A DNA stretch of 8,224 nt from Bacillota bacterium (GTDB taxonomy: Bacteria > Bacillota > Clostridia > Oscillospirales > Ruminococcaceae). This document shows positions 1-4,409 of this stretch, piece by piece (positions within the stretch are counted from its first letter, which is position 1; each line of letters opens with the position of its first letter). Under the pieces are notes generated by a model, which made no database searches, had not been told where the DNA came from, and worked only from the letters and a program-made list of their open reading frames with translations. The position numbers and the translations under genes were made by a program. The DNA lies in the NCBI GenBank assembly GCA_023429685.1, contig JAEZDF010000071.1:1-8224 (forward strand), in the 5' to 3' direction.

Positions 1-268
1 GCTCCACAAACATCGCCGCTACGCGGTTAAATTCTTCTTCGTCCTCTATATAAGCAAGATACTCCTCACCGTCTTCTTCCTCACTGCGGAGTACGATGAG
101 CTGACCTTCCTCTTCTTCGTCCTCGTCCCCGTTTGAGCCGGCGGGAATCAACGCGACATAGTGTCTGTCGTCAACCTCTAGCTCATCAAGAATCTCAAAC
201 TCGTGTTCTAAACCTTCTTCATCGGTTAGGGAAAGTACGTTTGCTCCAAAGTCCATTTCGTCTGCCAT
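1..268 (-). CDS. DUF1292 (YrzB-like) acidic protein, 3' end outside window
   Basis: This is a minus-strand frame that opens at ATG 268-266 behind GGAGG (278-274, 5-nt spacing) and stays open to the window edge, giving 89 residues without a stop. The product starts MADEMDFGANVLSLTDEEG and has a short beta-rich core (HEFEILDELEVDDRHYVAL) followed by very acidic stretches (EDEEEEG and SEEEDGEEY), the typical make-up of the DUF1292/YrzB family of about 85-110 residues in Firmicutes. Its molecular function is unknown to me. In many Firmicutes relatives sit in the alaS-ruvX-yrzB neighbourhood, but here the gene is first in its own unit, with a consensus promoter at 361-389 and a leader of about 85 nt. 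By family length only a few to about 20 C-terminal residues should be missing. The family call is good; the role is not inferable. Confidence 0.85.
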   Translation of the reverse strand, partial: MADEMDFGANVLSLTDEEGLEHEFEILDELEVDDRHYVALIPAGSNGDEDEEEEGQLIVLRSEEEDGEEYLAYIEDEEEFNRVAAMFVE

Positions 269-282
269 GACAACCTCCATTG

Positions 283-333
283 GCTTTTTTATAAAGCTCA
301 AACTAATATTTGCACTGTACCGAAACGGCACAG
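283..333 (-). promoter_or_regulatory. Two small hairpins in the DUF1292 mRNA leader
   Basis: Reading the minus strand, 333-315 folds as CUGU-G-CCG, UUU loop, CGG-U-ACAG, fully paired as RNA because the G/U position is a wobble. A second hairpin, GCUUU/AAAGC at 297-283 with a 5-nt loop, lies just upstream of the ribosome binding site at 278-274. Neither is followed by a T-tract, so they are leader structures and not terminators. They may affect translation or mRNA stability, but nothing here identifies a known riboswitch. Confidence 0.3.
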
Positions 334-360
334 CCACGAAGGGTTTTTGTGTCTGTTTAG

Positions 361-389
361 ATTGTATTCGAAATCTGGAGCGATGTCAA
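361..389 (-). promoter_or_regulatory. Sigma-A promoter for the DUF1292 gene
   Basis: On the minus strand there is TTGACA (389-384), a 17-nt spacer and TACAAT (366-361). The -35 is perfect and the -10 matches 5 of 6. The predicted start is near 354, giving a leader of about 85 nt before the ATG at 268. It is divergent from the plus-strand promoter at 448-476. Confidence 0.75.
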
Positions 390-447
390 CAGCAAATATT
401 GCTATTACATTATATCTACATTTTAATTGATTTGTTAATAAAATATA

Positions 448-476
448 TTGACTTTAAACAAATTCCGTGCTATATT
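448..476 (+). promoter_or_regulatory. Sigma-A promoter for the putative large noncoding RNA
   Basis: TTGACT (448-453), an exactly 17-nt spacer (454-470) and TATATT (471-476), in an AT-rich context. Transcription should begin near 483. No credible protein gene lies downstream before the terminator at 1099-1131, so this promoter appears to serve the noncoding transcript. Confidence 0.75.
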
Positions 477-482
477 ATAGAT

Positions 483-1131
483 ACAGAAAGAAGAGTTTAT
501 AAGACAGTTGCCGCAGGTTGCGCGCAAAGGAGCAAAACCTTGGCTTGGCTCTGAACTTATCTTTCTAAATGATTAAAGGGGGCGGTTCCAATGTACAATG
601 AAGACGTCGCACAGATTTCCCTCGCATCGGAACTCGCGCGCTGCAAAATAGGTTAGTTTTTGTTGGCGACCACATCCCCGATTCCCGATCCTCCGCAGTG
701 CGCTTTAGCCCAGCCATACAATTGTGCTGATGCAAGGAACATCCAAACGGTGTTTGCCCGGTTGATACTATGCGAGTAGACTTATTGTTTTCCCTTCATG
801 CCGGCATTGATTTGTGATAGTGTCATTTTTTAATACGACTTAGGCGGCAATCTCCTCGCACTACCAATCTCCTTCCAGTTTGGATTATCGCAGCTGCGTT
901 TAATCCCCTTGCTACGGCTCATGTTAAAATTAGTACAAGGGAATGATACCCATGTGCGTTTATCTTCGCATCGATTAGCGGCAACGTATCACGCAGGCAG
1001 TTTGGCGGTTAGCCGCTGACGCCTGAACGGTCAAGGTGCTTTCATCTTAACATGCCGCAAACCGCAAACAAGGCGTTCGAAGAAGAATAATGATACCGCA
1101 AGGCTCCGGCAAATGTCGGAGCCTTGTTTTT
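483..1131 (+). ncRNA. Putative large (~650 nt) structured noncoding RNA, family unknown
   Basis: The transcript is bounded by a near-consensus promoter (448-476) and a strong intrinsic terminator (1099-1131), yet no reading frame of useful length exists on either strand from about 570 to 1100. By eye it holds a series of non-overlapping helices: a nested 5' stem 485-566 (three successive paired blocks), 582-589 with 629-637 (GCGGTTCC against GGAAC-t-CGC), 644-648/658-662, 711-714/726-729, 744-748/752-756, a 10-bp palindrome 798-807, 882-887/901-906 with an inner CGC/GCG, 907-915/933-940, 955-958/967-970, and 994-998/1021-1025 enclosing GCGG-TTAG-CCGC. Short helices occur by chance; the 485-566, 882-906, 907-940 and 994-1025 elements are the convincing ones. 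I found no hallmark of tmRNA, RNase P RNA, 6S, T-box or group I/II introns. The size is that of OLE, ROOL, GOLLD or HEARO RNAs, but I cannot assign it to any of them. A decayed gene is the main alternative. Confidence 0.6.
1099..1131 (+). terminator. Intrinsic terminator of the large RNA
   Basis: CAAGGCTCCG (1099-1108), an 8-nt loop and CGGAGCCTTG (1117-1126), a perfect 10-bp stem, followed at once by TTTTT (1127-1131). This is a textbook factor-independent terminator and sets the 3' end of the preceding transcript. Confidence 0.9.
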
Positions 1132-1142
1132 ACATTGTAATA

Positions 1143-1184
1143 TGCCGGAGCCTGATTTGAGCAAATGTCAAAGCCTTGTTTTTT
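1143..1184 (+). repeat. Degenerate partial duplicate of the preceding terminator
   Basis: GCAAATGTC followed by AGCCTTGTTTTT recurs at 1161-1184, matching the loop, right arm and T-tract of 1109-1131. GCCGGAGCCT at 1144-1153 matches the right arm again. The left arm of the second copy is not conserved (only TTTGA/TCAAA can pair), so it is probably a weak backup terminator left by a local duplication. The rest of 1132-1257 shows nothing I can identify. Confidence 0.6.
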
Positions 1185-1278
1185 ATGTATCCTCCCTTGC
1201 CAAAGCCTGCCCTGCCCTCACCCGAATGCTAACATATTAAATATTTGTAAAAAGGGTGCGGATGCGGCGACAATCCGC

Positions 1279-1307
1279 TTGCCAGCGACGGGAGAATCCG
1301 ATATAAT
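1279..1307 (+). promoter_or_regulatory. Sigma-A promoter for the prolyl isomerase gene
   Basis: TTGCCA (1279-1284), a 17-nt spacer (1285-1301) and a perfect TATAAT (1302-1307). The predicted start is near 1314, leaving a leader of about 75 nt before the ATG at 1388. An inverted repeat GCGGAT/ATCCGC (1258-1263/1273-1278) abuts the -35 on its upstream side. Confidence 0.8.
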
Positions 1308-1387
1308 AATGATTGTGTTTTAAAACGGCACCAACAGTTATGATTCTTCGGCTGCTCTAGTAAGGCTGCCGGAAAGGGGCTAGGACA

Positions 1388-2062
1388 ATGAGAAGCTTTC
1401 GTGCTGGCATAGCAAAAACGCTCGTTATCATGGCGGCGTCGGTATTATTATTAGCGGGGTGTGGAGGTAATATGGTATTAAAGCAGTATAAAGAGGTTGC
1501 AAACAATGCGCAGACCGCAACCATCAAGACCTCGATGGGCGATATCAAGGTGGTATTGTTCCCAGACGAGGCACCCAAGACGGTAGAGAACTTTATTTCT
1601 CTTGCAAAAGCGGGTAAGTATGACGGGGTGCGGTTTCACCGTGTTATCCAGGACTTTATGATTCAAACCGGAGACACCGACTTCATGGACGGCTTCGGTG
1701 GTCAGAGCATCTGGGGCACGCCGTTTGCAGATGAGTTTTCGGATAACCTGTGGAACTTCCGCGGTGCGCTTTCAATGGCAAACAGCGGCGCCAACACAAA
1801 CGGCAGCCAGTTCTTTATCGTGCAGGCTCCGGTTGTTACCGCAGATTTACTTGCACAGATGAAATCGGCCGGCTTCCCTGCTCAGGTAATTGATAAGTAC
1901 AAAGAGTACGGCGGTACGCCGTGGCTTGACAAGAAACACACCGTGTTCGGTCATGTGATCGAAGGGATGGATGTAGTAGACGCGATTGTGAATGTGAAGG
2001 CCGACCAGAACGACAAGCCCCTTGAGGATGTCACCATCGTCTCTATCGAGATCAAAGAGTAA
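1388..2062 (+). CDS. Cyclophilin-type peptidyl-prolyl cis-trans isomerase, lipoprotein
   Basis: This 224-residue protein should catalyse proline cis-trans isomerisation outside the cytoplasmic membrane, helping exported proteins fold. Residues 1-25 form a lipoprotein signal peptide: basic start, hydrophobic core, and lipobox L22-A23-G24-C25, with Cys25 as the lipidated residue. The cyclophilin domain spans about 43-222. Active-site residues visible by comparison with human CypA are Arg85 in FHRVI, Phe90, Gln93 in MIQTGD, Ala131-Asn132, Phe143 in NGSQFFI, Trp179-Leu180 and His184 in WLDKKHTVFG, so it should be active. An insert at about 146-176 relative to CypA is common in Firmicutes members as I recall them. 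The start is ATG 1388, with AAAGGGG at 1373-1379 (8-nt spacing). It has its own promoter (1279-1307) and terminator (2071-2109), so it is monocistronic. PrsA-type foldases are a different (parvulin) family. Confidence 0.95.
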   Translation: MRSFRAGIAKTLVIMAASVLLLAGCGGNMVLKQYKEVANNAQTATIKTSMGDIKVVLFPDEAPKTVENFISLAKAGKYDGVRFHRVIQDFMIQTGDTDFMDGFGGQSIWGTPFADEFSDNLWNFRGALSMANSGANTNGSQFFIVQAPVVTADLLAQMKSAGFPAQVIDKYKEYGGTPWLDKKHTVFGHVIEGMDVVDAIVNVKADQNDKPLEDVTIVSIEIKE

Positions 2063-2070
2063 AAACAGTA

Positions 2071-2109
2071 AAAAGACCGTGGATACCGAGCCGGTGTCCA
2101 CGGTCTTTT
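2071..2109. terminator. Bidirectional intrinsic terminator between convergent genes
   Basis: A 13-bp stem, GACCGTGGATACC (2075-2087) with GGTGTCCACGGTC (2093-2105), one T/G wobble and a 5-nt loop. It is flanked by AAAA (2071-2074) and TTTT (2106-2109), so it has a T-tract on both strands. On the minus strand the tract continues as TTTTTACTGTTTTT. It ends the prolyl isomerase transcript and the convergent metY-metallophosphoesterase transcript. Confidence 0.9.
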
Positions 2110-2134
2110 ATATTCGCTGATGAAACGTCTTTTG

Positions 2135-2824
2135 TCATCTCGAGGCATCGTTTCTTTCGTCCTCGACGGGGACAACATCCTTAAACACCGCGCGGTGTGT
2201 GCCGCTGAGCTTACGGTCGATATGGTAACAGCCGAAAAACCATTTTTGATATGTACAACGACGCATGACACGGTCGAGAAAGGAGTTAAGCGGGTTGATG
2301 GTATGCTGGCGGATGTTCATCGCGTTCTTAATTGTGGTCGCCGCCTCATAGGTAACGACATAATCAACCTGAAAATCCACCTCGGCAAGCCGATCTGCGG
2401 CATCTACGATCTCCTTGGAGGTGGGCAGATCCTCTGGCCATGCGGTGTCCAGATTATCCGCCACCACGCTATCGTCACTTTCGCCGCCGCCCATTGCAAA
2501 GATTCGTTTGCCGTCTATGGTAAACACCTGCCCGCGTTCAAGCAGAAACAACCGTTGTCCAAGCCTGCGTACCGTTCCGCCGAACAGCTCCTCCCGTGGG
2601 AACGACTCGAGCAGCTGGCGGTTTTCGTGAACGCCGTCTAGGAAAAGGGTGGTAAACCGCCGCTTTCCTATCCACGCAAGCTGTTTTTGCTCGGGTTTTG
2701 TACCGTCCCATACAAAGCCGAAGTCTCCGCAGATTATCAGGTAGTCCTGCCGCTTTAACCTTCGAACCGCCTTGGTTTTAAACCGGCTGATATCGCCGTG
2801 CGTATCGCCTGTGATATATATCAC
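2135..2824 (-). CDS. Metallophosphoesterase-fold protein with altered metal-ligand motifs
   Basis: This 229-residue protein has the calcineurin-like phosphoesterase fold: GDTHGD at 6-11 (Asp7, His9), GDFG at 33-36 (Asp34), DGVHEN at 63-68, VVTYE at 156-160 and FFGCYH at 196-201. Families of this fold normally read GD.H, GD, GNHE, a lone TH and GH.H. Here the Asn of GNHE is Val65, the lone His is Tyr159 and the first His of GH.H is Cys199, while Asp7, His9, Asp34, His66 and His201 remain. It may therefore have weakened or altered metal binding, or be a non-catalytic member; I cannot tell whether this pattern is shared by a whole subfamily. The substrate is unknown. The start is GTG 2824-2822 with GAGGTGG (2838-2832) 7 nt upstream. 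It lies 82 nt downstream of metY with no terminator between, so it is probably co-transcribed, and ends at the terminator at 2071-2109. Confidence 0.85.
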   Translation of the reverse strand: MIYITGDTHGDISRFKTKAVRRLKRQDYLIICGDFGFVWDGTKPEQKQLAWIGKRRFTTLFLDGVHENRQLLESFPREELFGGTVRRLGQRLFLLERGQVFTIDGKRIFAMGGGESDDSVVADNLDTAWPEDLPTSKEIVDAADRLAEVDFQVDYVVTYEAATTIKNAMNIRQHTINPLNSFLDRVMRRCTYQKWFFGCYHIDRKLSGTHRAVFKDVVPVEDERNDASR

Positions 2825-2906
2825 TGAAAATCCACCTCACAATACCGTCAAGCATCCGCCGTAGCGGCAATTTCGTCCTATCTAGGCGCAGAACAAACAC
2901 ATGGTA

Positions 2907-4211
2907 TTACTGCGCCGCCCGAATTGCCTGATCAAGATCGGCAATGATGTCGTTTACATCCTCAATACCGATAGACAGCCGAACCGTGTCGGCAGAAATC
3001 TCCACCGCACGCAGCTGCTCGTCCGAAAGCTGACTATGCGTAGTGGTTGCGGGATGAATGACCAAAGAGCGGACATCCCCCACGTTTGCCACGTTGCTGA
3101 TGAGCTTTAAGCTATCGATAAACTTTACTCCCGCTTCCCTGCCGCCTTTGAGCCCGAACGTAAACACCGCGCCGGCGCCCTTTGGCATCTGTTTTTTAAC
3201 AAGAGCATAGTACTTGCTGCTTGGTAGCCCCGGGTAGTTGATGAACGACACCGCCTCGTGATTCTCTAAAAACTCGGCGACCTTAAGCGCGTTGTCGCAG
3301 TGGCGCTGCATACGAAGGGGCAGGGTCTCTATCCCCTGCAGGATCATAAACGCGTTAAACGGCGACAGGCATGCGCCCAAATCGCGCAGCATCAAGACAC
3401 GCAGGCGGGTAATAAAGCCCGCGTTGCCGCAGTCGCGTGCAAACACCAGACCATGGTAGCTGACGTCCGGCTCGTTGTATTGGGGAAAACGCGGGTTGCC
3501 CGCAAAATTAAAGTTGCCGCTGTCCACAACAATGCCCGCCATCGAGGTGCCATGCCCGCCAAGGAACTTTGTGGCGGAGTGGATGACGATATCCGCGCCG
3601 AGCTCGATGGGGCGGCACAGGTAAGGCGTGGTGAAGGTTGAGTCGGCAATCAGAGGGATGCCGTGGCGGTGTGCAACATCCGCAATCGCCGCGATATCCG
3701 CAACATTTGCGTTGGGGTTACCAACAATCTCCACAAAGAACGCGCGGGTTTTGTCGGTAATGGCGTTCTCCCATTCCTCAATGTTATCGGCGTTAACAAA
3801 CTTCACGTTGATGCCGATGTTCTTCAGTGTTACGCCAAGCAGATTGATGGCGCCGCCGTAGATGTTCATGGAGGATACAATCTCATCCCCCGCGTTTGCG
3901 AGGTTTAACATGGTCGAGTAGATTGCCGCGTGACCCGAAGACATACAAAGTGCCGCGATGCCGCCGTCAAGCGCCGCAACCCGGCGTTCCAGGGTGTCGC
4001 AGGTGGGGTTCATGATACGCGAATATATGTTGCCGCTTGCCTTGAGCTCGAACAGCTCGCGCGCGTGCTGCGCGCTCTCGAACTCATACGCGGTTGTTTG
4101 ATAAATGGGTGCGCACATAGAATGGGTATCACCGTCGGGCTGCTGTCCCGCGTGGATGGTAAGGGTATCAAAGCCTAAGTTTGCAAGCTGTTCCTTCATT
4201 GTTTGGTTCAT
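2907..4211 (-). CDS. metY: O-acetylhomoserine sulfhydrylase (aminocarboxypropyltransferase)
   Basis: This PLP enzyme converts O-acetylhomoserine and sulfide to homocysteine and acetate in methionine synthesis, in the cytosol; many relatives also accept O-acetylserine. The 434-residue length is typical of MetY and longer than the roughly 380-400 of MetB/MetC. Visible motifs are FDTLTIHAG near 14-22, PIYQTTAYEF at 35-44, YSRIMNPT at 63-70 (phosphate-binding Tyr and Arg from the neighbouring subunit), SSGHAA at 91-96, GNPNANVADI at 164-173, ADSTF at 189-193 (Asp190 contacts the PLP ring nitrogen) and HSATKFLGGHG at 211-221, with Lys215 as the Schiff-base lysine. The start is uncertain: ATG 4211 has AAAGGA only 1 nt upstream, while the second Met (codon 5, ATG 4199) lies about 13 nt from it. 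No S-box or T-box fits in the short leader. Cystathionine gamma-synthase is a less likely alternative. Confidence 0.93.
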   Translation of the reverse strand: MNQTMKEQLANLGFDTLTIHAGQQPDGDTHSMCAPIYQTTAYEFESAQHARELFELKASGNIYSRIMNPTCDTLERRVAALDGGIAALCMSSGHAAIYSTMLNLANAGDEIVSSMNIYGGAINLLGVTLKNIGINVKFVNADNIEEWENAITDKTRAFFVEIVGNPNANVADIAAIADVAHRHGIPLIADSTFTTPYLCRPIELGADIVIHSATKFLGGHGTSMAGIVVDSGNFNFAGNPRFPQYNEPDVSYHGLVFARDCGNAGFITRLRVLMLRDLGACLSPFNAFMILQGIETLPLRMQRHCDNALKVAEFLENHEAVSFINYPGLPSSKYYALVKKQMPKGAGAVFTFGLKGGREAGVKFIDSLKLISNVANVGDVRSLVIHPATTTHSQLSDEQLRAVEISADTVRLSIGIEDVNDIIADLDQAIRAAQ

Positions 4212-4258
4212 GTCCTTTCTCTTCGGTTCATTCCACCTGTTGAATATGCCACAGGCTG

Positions 4259-4287
4259 TTTATACAGAACAAACGCCTCGCGGTAAA
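4259..4287 (-). promoter_or_regulatory. Candidate promoter for metY
   Basis: On the minus strand there is TTTACC (4287-4282), a 17-nt spacer and TATAAA (4264-4259). The -35 matches only 4 of 6 positions, so the call is moderate. The start near 4252 leaves a leader of about 40 nt containing CCTGT/ACAGG (4255-4251 with 4240-4236), a dyad at the predicted start site that could be a leader hairpin or an operator. Confidence 0.45.
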
Positions 4288-4353
4288 CGAAGCGGCTTCT
4301 TGGGGCAAGTTGTCCTTTTTATTTTGCACATTCTCTGTTATAATATAGAGAGC

Positions 4354-4384
4354 TTGTCAGAATTATTGCCAATACTTATATAAT
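4354..4384 (+). promoter_or_regulatory. Promoter for the D,D-carboxypeptidase gene
   Basis: TTGTCA (4354-4359), then either TATATA (4377-4382, 17-nt spacer) or the overlapping TATAAT (4379-4384, 19-nt spacer). Transcription would start near 4390, leaving about 20 nt before the ATG at 4410. An upstream TATAAT at 4339-4344 has no suitable -35. Confidence 0.6.
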
Positions 4385-4394
4385 ACACACTTAC

Positions 4395-4398
4395 GGAG
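4395..4398 (+). promoter_or_regulatory. Ribosome binding site that fixes the carboxypeptidase start
   Basis: GGAG at 4395-4398 is the only Shine-Dalgarno-like element here. It overlaps an in-frame GTG (4398-4400), so that GTG cannot use it, but it sits 11 nt before ATG 4410. The ATG also begins a normal signal peptide (MRKLSTAVLF), so the start is placed at 4410. Confidence 0.65.
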
Positions 4399-4409
4399 TG
4401 ATTGTCTAC

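Noticed and set aside
267..554. 95-codon plus-strand frame beginning opposite the DUF1292 start
   Set aside because: It has no ribosome site, runs antisense through the minus-strand leader and across both divergent promoters and the 5' hairpin of the putative RNA, and its translation resembles no family I know.
483..1131. Assigning the RNA as tmRNA, RNase P RNA, 6S RNA, T-box leader or group I/II intron
   Set aside because: There is no tmRNA tag or CCA end, no GAGGAAAGUCC-like core with a matching ACAGAA 3' core, no 6S-like single long rod with a central bubble, no GGTGG..ACCGCG T-box, and no intron domain V or catalytic core. The ACAGAAA at 483-489 is isolated and coincidental.
1100..1153. 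Attenuator in which AGGCTCCGGC pairs with the distal GCCGGAGCCT instead of its own terminator arm
   Set aside because: The distal arm is downstream of the T-tract and would not be transcribed before termination, so it cannot act as an antiterminator in cis. Duplication explains it better.
2120..2641. 173-codon plus-strand frame opposite the metallophosphoesterase
   Set aside because: It is a shadow frame. The minus-strand frame has the GDTHGD/GDFG motifs, a good ribosome site and fits a known fold.
3300..3908. Several plus-strand frames of 77-113 codons within metY
   Set aside because: All are antisense shadows of a complete, motif-bearing metY; none has a convincing ribosome site or family resemblance.
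4212..4300. S-box (SAM) riboswitch upstream of metY
   Set aside because: The leader from the best promoter is only about 40 nt, and no S-box four-helix core is visible.
4398..4409. GTG at 4398 as the carboxypeptidase start
   Set aside because: The GTG overlaps the only ribosome binding site (GGAG 4395-4398). ATG 4410 uses that site and begins a normal signal peptide.
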